DNA of 64,000 nucleotides from Mycolicibacterium litorale (GCF_014218295.1 NZ_AP023287.1:5518001-5582000), one strand, 5' to 3'; numbered from the stretch's first letter, positions 9,514 to 18,352 are shown. Notes: generated by a model from the letters alone, not told the origin. Numbers and translations: made by a program.

Positions 9514-10167
9514 ATGATTGACAAGCCGTGCCGTGGTCTGCGCAAAGACGCCGAGCGCAATCGACAGCGCGTGCTTGCGGCCGCGCGCGAGTTGTTCGCG
9601 GTGAAGGGAATGGAGGCCACGCTCAACGACGTGGCCCACCACGCCAACGTCGGCGTCGGCACTGTCTACCGTCGCTTCGCGACGAAGGAGGACCTCGTCG
9701 AGGCCATCTTCGAAGACGGTATCGATCAGGTCGTCTGTCTCGCCGAAACCGCGTTGCAGCAACAGGATTCGTGGCAGGGCTTCGTCTGGTTCGTCGAGCG
9801 CCTCTGCGAACTGACCGCCACCGACCGCGGTCTGCGCGAGATGGTCTACAGCAAGGCCTACGGGGGCGACCGGGTCGAGCGCGCGCGGCTGCGACTGGTT
9901 CCGATGGTCTCCAAGCTGGTCGAGCGGGCGCGCGACGACGGCCATCTGCGACCCGACGTCGAGTCCACCGACATGCCGATCCTCGGTCTGCTCGCCGGCA
10001 CCGTGGGCGAGTGGGCCGGTCACGTCGACCCGGAGTTGTGGCGACGCTACGTGGCGATCCTCCTCGACGGCATGCGGCACCGTGACGGTCAGCAGCGCAT
10101 TCCCGTCACCGCCCTGGAACACAGGCAGATGGACGAGGCGATGCGGGGATGGCGCCCGGCGGGGTGA
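9514..10167 (+). CDS. TetR-family regulator, divergent from mmpS-mmpL
   Basis: The 217-residue regulator has its helix-turn-helix at about residues 38-58 (TLNDVAHHANVGVGTVYRRF), a common TetR type in actinobacteria. Divergent placement next to mmpS-mmpL resembles known mycobacterial TetR/MmpS-MmpL efflux loci, so it probably represses that operon (inference). The ATG at 9514 is the first in frame, directly after the AT-rich operator region. Confidence 0.88.
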   Translation: MIDKPCRGLRKDAERNRQRVLAAARELFAVKGMEATLNDVAHHANVGVGTVYRRFATKEDLVEAIFEDGIDQVVCLAETALQQQDSWQGFVWFVERLCELTATDRGLREMVYSKAYGGDRVERARLRLVPMVSKLVERARDDGHLRPDVESTDMPILGLLAGTVGEWAGHVDPELWRRYVAILLDGMRHRDGQQRIPVTALEHRQMDEAMRGWRPAG

Positions 10168-10219
10168 CCCTCGACCCGGCCGTGCGAGACAGGTAGTGCG
10201 CTACTCGTGACCGTCGGCG

Positions 10220-10249
10220 CCGTTGCGATCAGGCTTCTTCCCGCAACGG
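10220..10249. repeat. 8-bp inverted repeat upstream of the zincin-like gene
   Basis: ccgttgcg (10220-10227) and cgcaacgg (10242-10249) are perfect reverse complements with a 14-nt loop, 30 nt before the ATG at 10279. No T-run follows, so a simple terminator is unlikely; an operator or a 5'-leader hairpin is possible. Confidence 0.45.
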
Positions 10250-10278
10250 TAAGCGACGCGACGCTCAGGAGGCCCACG

Positions 10279-11565
10279 ATGACTGTGTCCACACCCTGGT
10301 TGATCCTCAGATGCAAGTGGAAAGGCGAAGACGCGGAGCCGCGCTCGGACGCCTACTTCGAGAACATGTTCACCGCGGCGGGCGCCGGCACCCACAACAT
10401 GGTCGAGTTCTTCGACCTGATGTCGCACGGCACCCTGGACCTCACCGGCTCGAAGGTGTCGGCGTGGATCGAGCTGCCCTACGAGCAGGCCGACTACGTC
10501 GGCAACGTGTCGACCGCCCCCGACGGCAAGATCAACCGCAGGGGACTCGTCGATGCCGCTCGCCAGGCCGCCGACGATGCCGGCTACTCGACGGCTGACT
10601 TCTCCGGCGCGGTGATCGTGATGAACACGGCGACAGACCTTTTCGGTCAGCTCAACGGTTGGGCCGCCGTATGCGACACGACCAACGTGCACCCGGCCCT
10701 GCTGGGGCAGGAGATGGGGCACGTCTACGGGATGGAACACTCGCGCCGGGCCGACCAACCGGATGCCGATTACCTCGACAACTGGGATGTCATGTCCACG
10801 TGGGGGTCCTGCCACATCAATACGGTCGGCCCGTACGGCGCGTGGGGGCCTGGCCTCAACGCCGCCAACATGCGGGGCCGCGGTTGGCTCGACCGCTCCA
10901 GGGTGATCACGGTCGGCACCGACGGCCCCGCGCCGGCATCGAACGTTCAGTTGCGGCCCCTGCACGCCCGTGAGCTGCCGGGGCACCTGGCACTGGAGGT
11001 CGACGACTTCATCATCGAATTCCGCGACCGCGCCGGATGGGATTCGGCGATACCGGAACCGGTGGTGCTGGTGCACAGCTTCGTCGACAACCACTCGGTT
11101 CTGCAGCCCTCGCATCGGGGAACCTACGGTCTCGTCGTCGGCGACGTGTGGTCGCCCTGGCCGGATATCCCCGACCTCCCGTACTTCCAGGTCCGTGTCG
11201 ACGCCATCGACCCGGTGGCTCGCACCGCGACGCTATCGTTCACTCGCCGTGCCGGACGCGATCTCGAAGGTGAGATACCCCGCGGCGGCGACCTCGGCCT
11301 GCCGTGGGTCGACGGCGGCGGGTTCATCGGCATCGACGGGCACGTGCTGGTCATTCCCCGCGGTGACTCGCTCGTCGGTTCACTTCGGCAGCTGCTGGCG
11401 TTGCGGCTGGCCGACACCGTCACCGACCACACTCTCAAGTCGGCCCTTCAACAGCAGTCACTGCTCGAGCTGAGCCGGTTCGTCGACACCCGCCGCCGCA
11501 TCCTGTCGCCCCGGCGCGTGTCGACGATTCGCACGCCGGCCGCGCCGAGCAGCACGGTCAGCTGA
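10279..11565 (+). CDS. Zincin metalloprotease-like protein with altered HExxH motif
   Basis: The 428-residue protein has a segment that aligns with the HExxHxxGxxH zinc motif of M6/metzincin-like proteases, but the first His is Gln (Q144-E-M-G-H148-V-Y-G-M-E-H154-S). The region around it (VMNTATD before, WDVMSTWGSCH after) also looks protease-like; the Met after the motif could be a Met-turn. No signal peptide is evident (MTVSTPWLILRCKWKG). AGGAGG at 10267-10272, 6 nt before the ATG, fixes the start. It may be a weak protease or a pseudoenzyme. No operon partner is evident. Confidence 0.6.
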   Translation: MTVSTPWLILRCKWKGEDAEPRSDAYFENMFTAAGAGTHNMVEFFDLMSHGTLDLTGSKVSAWIELPYEQADYVGNVSTAPDGKINRRGLVDAARQAADDAGYSTADFSGAVIVMNTATDLFGQLNGWAAVCDTTNVHPALLGQEMGHVYGMEHSRRADQPDADYLDNWDVMSTWGSCHINTVGPYGAWGPGLNAANMRGRGWLDRSRVITVGTDGPAPASNVQLRPLHARELPGHLALEVDDFIIEFRDRAGWDSAIPEPVVLVHSFVDNHSVLQPSHRGTYGLVVGDVWSPWPDIPDLPYFQVRVDAIDPVARTATLSFTRRAGRDLEGEIPRGGDLGLPWVDGGGFIGIDGHVLVIPRGDSLVGSLRQLLALRLADTVTDHTLKSALQQQSLLELSRFVDTRRRILSPRRVSTIRTPAAPSSTVS

Positions 11566-11649
11566 GACAGATGTTGCTGGTGTGAATTCTGAGACGGAAG
11601 GGTATGAAGGAAGGGTTCCGTTCGGTAGGCGATCGGTCGAGGAGAGGCA

Positions 11650-12330
11650 GTGTCCGTCGGCAGTGTGACTCGGCGTACCCGGGCAATGGCCGCCGCCACG
11701 GCCGCTGCCATGGCCGTCACGCTGATCGGCGCCCCGGCGGCCTCCGCGGCCGCCAGATGTCCCGACATCGAGGTGATCTTCGCCCGCGGCACTGACGAGC
11801 CTCCCGGGATCGGCGCGGTCGGCAAGGCGTTGGTCGATACGCTGCGCCCGATGGTCAAGGGACAGTCGATCGGCACCTACGCGGTGCGATACCCCGCATC
11901 GTGGGACTTCGCGCAGGTCGCCGCCGGCGCGACAGACGCGAGCCTGCGCGTACAGTCCACCGCCGCCAGGTGCCCCGCCACCAAGATCGTGCTGGGCGGG
12001 TACTCGCAGGGCGCGGCGGTGATCGATGTCGTGACCACGTCACCGATCGCCGGGCTGGGGTACCGGGCGCCATTGCCCGCCGCAGCCGTTCCCCACGTCG
12101 CCGCCGTCACCGTGTTCGGCAACCCGTCGGCCCGCATCGGCCAGCCGTTGACCCGGATGAGCCCCGACTTCGGCGCCCGCACCGCCGACCTATGCAACAC
12201 CAACGACCCGATCTGCTCGCCGGGCCGCGACTTCGACGCCCACGTCCGATATCCGCAGTCCGGCCTGGTCAAGCTCGCCGCGCAGTGGGTGGCCGCCCAC
12301 GTGAAACCGCGCGACCAGCGGTCGTCCTGA
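11650..12330 (+). CDS. Secreted cutinase-family esterase
   Basis: The 226-residue protein has a signal peptide ending in APAASAAA (about residue 35) and a cutinase domain. The catalytic Ser is S119 in GGYSQGA, Asp is probably D186 in NTNDPIC, and His is H198 in DAHVRY. Cysteine pairs C37/C108 and C182/C189 sit at disulfide positions expected for cutinases. Mycobacterial members hydrolyse esters and phospholipids outside the cell. The start is GTG at 11650 with GGAGAGG just upstream. The C-terminus has a short basic tail. Confidence 0.92.
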   Translation: MSVGSVTRRTRAMAAATAAAMAVTLIGAPAASAAARCPDIEVIFARGTDEPPGIGAVGKALVDTLRPMVKGQSIGTYAVRYPASWDFAQVAAGATDASLRVQSTAARCPATKIVLGGYSQGAAVIDVVTTSPIAGLGYRAPLPAAAVPHVAAVTVFGNPSARIGQPLTRMSPDFGARTADLCNTNDPICSPGRDFDAHVRYPQSGLVKLAAQWVAAHVKPRDQRSS

Positions 12331-12419
12331 CGGTCGTGGAGTAATGCCGGGCCTGTCGCGGTTGTAGCCCGCGGGACCCCCGGTCGGGGACGGCGCCCGG
12401 ACAGATCGGAGACAGATCC

Positions 12420-13337
12420 ATGCCACGAACCGCGCAATTCACCGAGTACGGCGATCCCGACGTTCTGCGGGTGGTCGACGCACCACTGCCGACGCCCGGA
12501 CCGGGTCAGGTACGCATCTCGGTGCGCGCCGCCGGCATCAACCCGATCGACTGGAAGATCATCGCGGGCTTCATGCGCGAGCAGATTCCTCTCCAGCTGC
12601 CCGCGGGCGCGGGTACCGACGTCGCCGGAGTCGTCGACGCCGTCGGCCCGGACGTCACCGAATGGGCGGTCGGCGACGCCGTCCTCGGTGTGTCGACGAC
12701 GCCCTCGTTCGCCGAGTACGCACTCGCCGGTTCCGGCGACCTGGTGGGCAAACCCGACAGCCTGAGTTGGGAGGTGGCCGGCTCGCTGGCGGGTGCCGGC
12801 GGCACCGCCTACGCGGTACTGAAGCGGCTCGGCGTCACCGCGGGCGACACACTGCTCATCCACGCCGCCGCGGGCGGTGTCGGCACGTTCGCCGTCCAAC
12901 TGGCCAAGGCCCGCGGCGTCGAGGTCGTCGGCACGGCCAGCGAACGCAACCACGAGTATCTGCGGTCGCTCGGCGCCACACCGGTCGCCTACGGCGACGG
13001 ACTGCGCGAACGCGTACGCGAAGCGGCCCCCCGGGGAGTCGACGCGGTGCTCGACGCTTCCGGCCGTGGCGAGGTCCCGCTGTCGATCGAACTCACCGGC
13101 GATCCCGCCCGGGTGCTGTCGCTGGTGGCCTTCGACGCCGCCGGCACCGGCATCCAGCTGCATGTCGGAGGTGCGGGTGGCGAACTGCAGGCCGCGCTGC
13201 GCGACCTCGTCGCGCTCATCGAGCAGAACCGCCTGACCGTATCCGTCAGCCGCACGTACCCGTTGGACGAGGTCGCCGCCGCGCTCGACCTCTCCCGCAG
13301 CGGACACGTCACCGGCAAGATCGTCATCGTGCCGTGA
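12420..13337 (+). CDS. NADP-dependent medium-chain oxidoreductase (quinone oxidoreductase-like)
   Basis: The 305-residue zinc-free MDR protein has an N-terminal GroES-like domain (GQVRISVRAAGINPIDWKI) and a Rossmann domain with the nucleotide motif LIHAAAGGVGTFAVQLAKARG (about residues 142-162). No zinc-ligand cysteines are present, so it is a quinone/enone-reductase type rather than an alcohol dehydrogenase. The substrate is unknown. It is a single gene. Confidence 0.88.
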   Translation: MPRTAQFTEYGDPDVLRVVDAPLPTPGPGQVRISVRAAGINPIDWKIIAGFMREQIPLQLPAGAGTDVAGVVDAVGPDVTEWAVGDAVLGVSTTPSFAEYALAGSGDLVGKPDSLSWEVAGSLAGAGGTAYAVLKRLGVTAGDTLLIHAAAGGVGTFAVQLAKARGVEVVGTASERNHEYLRSLGATPVAYGDGLRERVREAAPRGVDAVLDASGRGEVPLSIELTGDPARVLSLVAFDAAGTGIQLHVGGAGGELQAALRDLVALIEQNRLTVSVSRTYPLDEVAAALDLSRSGHVTGKIVIVP

Positions 13338-13421
13338 CCCACGCGGTCGGTCGGATGTCCAGATCCGCCGGTGCGTCATGCCGCACACAACGGGTACCCC
13401 CGGGGCACGAAAGGAGGTGTC

Positions 13422-13646
13422 GTGGACGAAGTGTGGGAGGTTGTCGTGGCCGATCTCTACGACCGGGGCAACCCGAGCAACGGTGCGAGTGAGCGGACTC
13501 TTGTCCAGGGGCCGGAGGGCGAAGCGCGGCGCGTGTTCGCCGACCGGGTCGCCGACGCATCGGAGCACGGACATCAGTACGTGAAGCTGCGGTGCAACGG
13601 CAAGGACGTCGAGTCGTGGCCACAGGCCACTGGCTGGACAGTCTGA
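13422..13646 (+). CDS. Small hypothetical protein
   Basis: The product is 74 residues if it starts at the GTG at 13422, which follows a strong AAGGAGG at 13411-13417. The N-terminus is MDEVWEVVVADLYDRGNPSN and the C-terminus is KDVESWPQATGWTV. It is acidic and soluble, with no membrane segment. I recognise no named family. The ribosome binding site argues that it is translated. Confidence 0.55.
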   Translation: MDEVWEVVVADLYDRGNPSNGASERTLVQGPEGEARRVFADRVADASEHGHQYVKLRCNGKDVESWPQATGWTV

Positions 13647-13780
13647 CGCGGCCGACCTCGCCGGTGACCAGCACGACCTGGCCCCTGGGTGTCCCATGCC
13701 GGCCCCCGATACCGCGGTGATCGAGCCCTGGGTGTGTCTGCCGCAGACGGCCGCTGGAGCCGGCGACCGGCCTGAGATCC

Positions 13781-14217
13781 TCACTCGTCTGCGTGACATC
13801 CCACCTCGTATCCGCGTCTGGTGAAGTCCTTCATCCTTCGATACAGCGTCGACCGCCCGATCTGCAGGATCGCCGCGGCCCGCAGCCGGTTCCCCCGGCC
13901 TCGGCCAGCGCTTCCCGGATCTGTTGCAGCTCCGCCTCTTCCAGCTGCGACAGCGGGGCTTCGGGCCAGTGCACGGTGGTCAGGTGATCCAGCGTCACCT
14001 CGCCGAAGGTGCTGTGCCGGGCCGCCGTCTCGACGATGTCCCTCAGCTGTCGGACGTTGCCGGGGTAATCCGCGAATGTCATCGCCTCGGCCAGAACCCG
14101 CTTACCGGTCGCACCCGGGAAATGTCCGGTTACGTCGTCGACACACAGAATGCCACGTCACGCCGCTCTGGGGGCGGCGGCAGCGTCGTGACGGTCGCAA
14201 CACGACCCGTCGACGGA
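13781..14217 (-). pseudogene. Decayed C-terminus of an AcoR-like sigma-54-type activator
   Basis: Three reading frames joined by frameshifts reconstruct the end of a Fis-type regulator. Frame A starts right after the aldo/keto reductase TGA and gives VTTLPPPPERRDVAF (like TLPPLRERRDDI). Frame B gives GKRVLAEAMTFADYPGNVRQL (C-terminal part of the AAA domain), then IVETAARHSTFGEVTLDHL. After another shift near 13890 a Fis helix-turn-helix follows (RLRAAAILQIGRSTLYRRM), ending at TGA 13781-13783. The N-terminal and most of the AAA domain are missing, so it is a truncated, frameshifted remnant. Confidence 0.75.
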
Positions 14218-15081
14218 TCAGATGTCCAGATCCGCCGGGAGTTCGATGTCGGCGACGGCCAGGTTCTCCTCGAGGTGGGCGACCGAGGACGTACCGGGGA
14301 TCAGCAACACGTTGGGTGCGACGTTCAGCGTCCACGCCAACGCGATCTGAGCCGGGGTGCGGCCCAGGTCGGTGGCCACCCGCCTGATGGTCGGGTGGCC
14401 CAGCACCGGATTGTCCGGGGCGAACGCCGAACCCAACGGGAAGAACGGAACGAACGCGATGTCGCGCTCGACGCACAGGTCGAGCACGGGCTGCGAGGTG
14501 CGGTCGGCGAGGTTGTACGCGTTCTGCACGCAGACGATCTCGGTGCGGTCCAGGGCGATCTCCAGGTGCTCACGCGAGATGTTGCTCAGCCCGATGCCCG
14601 CGATCAGGCCCTCGTCGCGGGCCGCGATCATCGTGTCCAGTTGTCGCTCGAACAGGTCCCGGTTCACCTCGGCGGGACCGACGCCGTCGGCGCCGAACAC
14701 GCGCAGGTTCACCGCCGCGAGCCGCTCGACGCCGAGGGTGCGGAGGTTCTCCTCGAGGTCGCGGCGCAGGTCGTCAGGCTCCTGCGCCGGCAGCCAGTTG
14801 GCCTGGTCGTCGCGTCTCCCGCCGACCTTGCTGACCAGAGCGAGGTTCTGCGGGTACGGGTGCAGCGCCTCCCGGATCAGCTCGTTGGCGACCTTGGGAC
14901 CGTAGATCTGGGCGGTGTCGATGTGATCGACACCGAGTTCGACCGCGCGCCGGAGCACGGCGATCGCCTGGTCGTGGTCGCGCGGCGGACCGAACGCCCC
15001 CGGTCCGGGCAACTGCATGGCACCGAAACCGATGCGTCCCACGGTGAACGGGCCGAGCGAATACGTCGTGGAGTCGGACAT
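14218..15081 (-). CDS. Aldo/keto reductase
   Basis: The 287-residue TIM-barrel oxidoreductase has the AKR signature GVDHIDTAQIYGP, with catalytic Asp and Tyr, VSKVGGRRDD carrying the catalytic Lys, and the His position replaced in LAAVNLRVFG. The C-terminal NADPH site is LLIPGTSSVAHLEENL. It resembles YdhF/YajO-type reductases. The start MSDSTTYSLGPF was chosen because it lies after the divergent MarR-type direct repeats; the frame stays open far upstream across marR by chance. It is divergent from marR, which probably represses it. Confidence 0.9.
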   Translation of the reverse strand: MSDSTTYSLGPFTVGRIGFGAMQLPGPGAFGPPRDHDQAIAVLRRAVELGVDHIDTAQIYGPKVANELIREALHPYPQNLALVSKVGGRRDDQANWLPAQEPDDLRRDLEENLRTLGVERLAAVNLRVFGADGVGPAEVNRDLFERQLDTMIAARDEGLIAGIGLSNISREHLEIALDRTEIVCVQNAYNLADRTSQPVLDLCVERDIAFVPFFPLGSAFAPDNPVLGHPTIRRVATDLGRTPAQIALAWTLNVAPNVLLIPGTSSVAHLEENLAVADIELPADLDI

Positions 15082-15103
15082 CTCATACCGCCTTTGCTTA
15101 GGT

Positions 15104-15128
15104 ATCGAACTATCTGTCATCGAACTAT
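15104..15128. promoter_or_regulatory. Direct repeats in the marR/aldo-keto reductase divergent promoter
   Basis: atcgaactat occurs at 15104-15113 and 15119-15128, spaced 15 bp start to start. The 91-bp region lies between the divergent aldo/keto reductase and marR starts and is AT-rich. It is a likely MarR binding site or overlapping promoter. Confidence 0.5.
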
Positions 15129-15172
15129 ATGAGGACTGATATTCTGCGTCAACCGATTGGAGGAGATTCGCC

Positions 15173-15604
15173 GTGGACGACGAGAAGCGGGCCGCAGCGG
15201 AGGCCATCGATGCCTTCGGCCGCGCCGCCAAATCCGTCGTCCGCGCCTTCGACGAGCGGCTCGGCGACCGCGGCGTGTCGACCCCCCGGTCGAAGCTCCT
15301 CGCCGAGATCGAGCGTCTGCAACCGGTGCGCTCAGCCGAGGTGGCGCGGGCAGTCGGCATCACGCAGGCGACCGCTTCCACCCTTGTCGACGCCCTCGTG
15401 CGCGACGGCCTGGTCATCCGCTCGCCCGACGAGAACGACCGTCGCGCAGTGCGATTGACCACCACGGAGGAAGGCCGTCGGCAGGCGCGGGACTGGCGGT
15501 CCGATTACACCGCGGCCGCGCACGAGTTGCTGTCCTGCCTGAGCCGCGAGGAGAAGGAGCAGCTGACCGCGCTGCTCACCAAGCTGGGCGACCACCTGGC
15601 CTGA
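15173..15604 (+). CDS. MarR-family regulator
   Basis: The 143-residue winged-helix regulator has its recognition region at SAEVARAVGITQATASTLVDALVRDGLV (about residues 54-81) and the wing DENDRRAVRLTTTEEGR. It starts with GTG after GGAGGAG. Divergent from the aldo/keto reductase, it probably controls both, through the direct repeats between them. Confidence 0.9.
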   Translation: MDDEKRAAAEAIDAFGRAAKSVVRAFDERLGDRGVSTPRSKLLAEIERLQPVRSAEVARAVGITQATASTLVDALVRDGLVIRSPDENDRRAVRLTTTEEGRRQARDWRSDYTAAAHELLSCLSREEKEQLTALLTKLGDHLA

Positions 15605-15607
15605 GGC

Positions 15608-16792
15608 TCATCGGTTCTCGCTTCGCGACAGCGGAACCCACTTCTCCTGTGGCGCGGGTTGGTGCGACGAGGGGAAATCCCGCAGGTCCCCTTCACCGGA
15701 CGGATTCGCATCCCACTCGGCGAAGGTCAACGGCGACCGGATCCACGCGTGCAGCAGACTGTAGGTCGCCTTCATCGAATCGATGTGGGTTCTCTCCCAG
15801 CCGTGGCTGCCGTCGACGCCGAATCCCACCAGCGCGGCCCTGGTGTTGGCACCGGCCTCGATCGCCGCCGCGGCATCGGATCGGTAGTACCGGAACACAT
15901 CTCGCGTGAGCGGGATGCCCTCCTCATCGGCCAGCCGGCACAGCTTGCGGGTCAGGTGGTAGTCGTACGGTCCGTGTAGATCCGACATCGGAACCGTCAC
16001 GGTGTCCTCACGCGAGTGCTGCCCGGGTGCGCACACCGCGTTGTCCACGGTCACCAGCTCCGCGATATCGTCAGGCAGCCCGGTGCTCGCGCCGTAACCG
16101 ACCTCCTCGGAGATCGTGATCATGATCGTGGTGCGGTGCGGAAGTTCGACCGCATTGTCGGTGAGGTTCTTGATCAGGGTGAGGACGACCGCGACACCCG
16201 CCTTGTCGTCGAGGTGGCGTGAGACGACGAAACCGTCCTCGGTCAGGACGGGGTTGGCCATCAGCGGCGCGTAGTCCCCGATCCGAACCCCCAGTCGCAC
16301 CAGGTCCTCCCTGCAGGAGACCTTGCGGTCGACGCGGACCTCGACGTGGTCCCAGTCGGTGGGCTGGGTGTCCACCTCGTCACCGAAGGCGTGGCCGCTG
16401 GCCTTGAGCGGCATGATGGTTCCGGTGACGAACTCGTCGGAGTCCTCGCACAGGATCCGTACCCGTGCGCCGGCGGCGAAGCGCGCCGAGAAGGTGCCGA
16501 CGGGAATCACCTCGAGACGCCCGTTGTCCTTCAGCGCTCGCACCATGCATCCCGTGGTGTCCGCGTGCACCACCAACGCCCGGTCGGTGGTCGCCGACTG
16601 CCCCGGCAGTTCCACGATCAGGGCGCCCCGCCGGGTGAGGGAGAACGACAAGCCGAAGCCCTTGAAAGTCTCGCCGATCATCTGCATCACCGCATCGGTA
16701 CGCCCCGTCGGGCTCGGCGTCTGCAGCAGCGCGAGCAGCGTGTCGATCATCCATGCGCTGTCCGACTCCGGCATGACCACGTCTTGGCGCAT
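15608..16792 (-). CDS. M42-family (glutamyl) aminopeptidase-like metallopeptidase
   Basis: The 394-residue cytosolic protein has the M42/M28 co-catalytic metal sites: H in ALVVHADTTG, D in SRHLDDKAGV, the paired glutamates in ISEEVGYGAS, D in LVTVDNAV and H in GSHGWERTH. It most resembles the M42 peptidase of the NAGGN osmoprotectant set, but no partner genes of that system are nearby. The ATG at 16792 follows GGAGGAG. It converges with marR (3 nt between stops). Confidence 0.82.
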   Translation of the reverse strand: MRQDVVMPESDSAWMIDTLLALLQTPSPTGRTDAVMQMIGETFKGFGLSFSLTRRGALIVELPGQSATTDRALVVHADTTGCMVRALKDNGRLEVIPVGTFSARFAAGARVRILCEDSDEFVTGTIMPLKASGHAFGDEVDTQPTDWDHVEVRVDRKVSCREDLVRLGVRIGDYAPLMANPVLTEDGFVVSRHLDDKAGVAVVLTLIKNLTDNAVELPHRTTIMITISEEVGYGASTGLPDDIAELVTVDNAVCAPGQHSREDTVTVPMSDLHGPYDYHLTRKLCRLADEEGIPLTRDVFRYYRSDAAAAIEAGANTRAALVGFGVDGSHGWERTHIDSMKATYSLLHAWIRSPLTFAEWDANPSGEGDLRDFPSSHQPAPQEKWVPLSRSENR

Positions 16793-16942
16793 GATGTCTC
16801 CTCCGCGCTCGAACCCCCGAATCGCAGTCGGTCTCCGGTCGCGCCGCGAGATGAGGACCGCTGATTCGCAGCGTAGCCGCGGGCGGTGCCGGCCCGTGGC
16901 GATTCGGGAACGGCGTTCCCACGTGCAGACGGGCACGCGACC

Positions 16943-17908
16943 ATGACCGCGGTGACCGTCGACGCGCTGCGGCCCGTGGCCCGGTGGGCGGCGGACTGCG
17001 CCACGCGTGTGCTTCCTGTCTACGAGGCGGCGGTTCCGGGCGACGGCCGCGTACGCGACGCGATCGAGGGCGCCAACGCGTTCGCCCGCGGCGAGCGACG
17101 GGACGGCCGGATGCGCACACTCGCCTTCGCGGCGCTCGCCGCCGCCCGTGAGACGCGCGAGCCCGCCGCCACGTCCGCGGCCCGCGCCGCACAGATGGCT
17201 GTGGCGGTGGCCTACACGCACCTCGATCTGACCGGTCCGGCCGCGGCCAGGCAGACGATGCACCTGCTGGCGCCCCCGGTCTATGCCGCCCGGGCGCGCG
17301 AGCTCGGCACCGGCGACCCGGCCGCGGCCGATGGCGAAATCCGTTGGGCAGCAGAGCGCGCGGGCGCGGAGGTGCGCCATGTCGTCGCGGCCATGCCGGC
17401 TCCGGATACCGCCCGCACCCGGCTCGGGCGGCTCTATCGGGCGCTCGACTCCGCGCTACGCCAGCCGCCGGGCGGCCGCGATCAGAGACGCAGTGTTTCA
17501 CTCGACACCCTCGGCGCATGGGTCATCAAGTGCAACCCGGCCAAGACTCCGCTGGACCCCATGCGCGTGGCCGGGGTGACGAAGCCGCAGTGGTGCGTTG
17601 CCGACAACTACCGATCACGGCTCATCGAGCCGGGCCACCGGGTGCTGTTCTGGGTGGCCGCGCACCCGCGGCGGGGCTTCTGGGGCGCAGGCCGGATCAC
17701 CGGCACACCTACCGTCGAGGGCGGGCGGCTGCACGTCCACGTCCACATCCCGCTGTTCGCCGAACCGCTGACCGCGGCCGAGTTGTCGACGGTGCCGCGG
17801 CTGGACGCGATGGAGGTGTTCCGGTCACCGCAGCAGGCCAACCCGTCCTGGGTCAGCGTGGCGGAATGGGCGCTTCTCGAGCCGCTGCTGCCAGTGGGGA
17901 ATGTCTGA
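16943..17908 (+). CDS. Imm-5-like domain fused to an EVE/PUA-like domain
   Basis: The 321-residue protein has two parts. Residues about 10-170 form an alpha-helical Ala-rich domain (VARWAADCATRVLPVYEA, then FARGERRDGRMRTLAFAALA) like the Imm-5-like 'putative immunity protein' family. Residues about 190-318 look like an EVE/PUA domain (GAWVIKCNPAKTPL, VLFWVAAHPRRGFWGAGRIT). EVE domains bind modified nucleobases and often partner with restriction systems. I know no characterised protein with this fusion. The start is the first ATG after the shared leader with the M42 gene. Confidence 0.6.
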   Translation: MTAVTVDALRPVARWAADCATRVLPVYEAAVPGDGRVRDAIEGANAFARGERRDGRMRTLAFAALAAARETREPAATSAARAAQMAVAVAYTHLDLTGPAAARQTMHLLAPPVYAARARELGTGDPAAADGEIRWAAERAGAEVRHVVAAMPAPDTARTRLGRLYRALDSALRQPPGGRDQRRSVSLDTLGAWVIKCNPAKTPLDPMRVAGVTKPQWCVADNYRSRLIEPGHRVLFWVAAHPRRGFWGAGRITGTPTVEGGRLHVHVHIPLFAEPLTAAELSTVPRLDAMEVFRSPQQANPSWVSVAEWALLEPLLPVGNV

Positions 17909-17932
17909 GCGCTCGAACGGTTACACACCAAC

Positions 17933-18352
17933 GTGAGCGAAGCAGAGTTGAGCCCCACCGACTGGGTCCGCGAGCAGACCCAGCGCATCCTGGCCCAGGG
18001 AACCACCGACGGCGTCGAGGTCCTCGACCGCCCGATCGTGCTGTTCACGACCACCGGCGCACAGTCCGGCAAGAAGCGGTACGTGCCGCTGATGCGCGTC
18101 GAGGAGAACGGCCGCTACGCCATGGTCGCGTCGAAGGGCGGCGACCCCAAGCATCCGAGCTGGTACTTCAACGTCAAGGCGAATCCGGCGGTCACGGTGC
18201 AGGACGGCGACAAGGTCGTCGAGGGCACCGCGCGTGAGGTCGACGGCGAAGAACGCGAGCACTGGTGGGAGTTGGCCGTCGCCGCCTATCCCCCGTATGC
18301 GGAGTACCAGGAGAAGACGTCGCGGCAGATCCCGGTCTTCGTCGTCGAGTGA
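17933..18352 (+). CDS. Deazaflavin (F420)-dependent nitroreductase-family protein
   Basis: The 139-residue protein belongs to the Ddn/FDOR-B split-barrel family: LFTTTGAQSGKKRYVPLMRV, KHPSWYFNVKANPAVTV and EYQEKTSRQIPVFVV are the conserved blocks. Such proteins use F420H2 to reduce quinones or nitro compounds at the membrane. It starts with GTG 24 nt after the Imm-5/EVE gene, so they may be co-transcribed. Confidence 0.9.
   Translation: MSEAELSPTDWVREQTQRILAQGTTDGVEVLDRPIVLFTTTGAQSGKKRYVPLMRVEENGRYAMVASKGGDPKHPSWYFNVKANPAVTVQDGDKVVEGTAREVDGEEREHWWELAVAAYPPYAEYQEKTSRQIPVFVVE

Noticed and set aside
12345..12419. A GC hairpin between the cutinase and MDR genes as a terminator
   Set aside because: The stem is only about 4-5 bp and no T-run follows.
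11877..13799. A 640-codon minus-strand frame across the cutinase and MDR genes
   Set aside because: It runs opposite two clear genes and has no recognisable domain or ribosome binding site.
13696..13824. A short plus-strand frame of about 42 codons (MPAPDTAVIEPWVC)
   Set aside because: No ribosome binding site, no family, and it overlaps the 3' end of the AcoR-like pseudogene.
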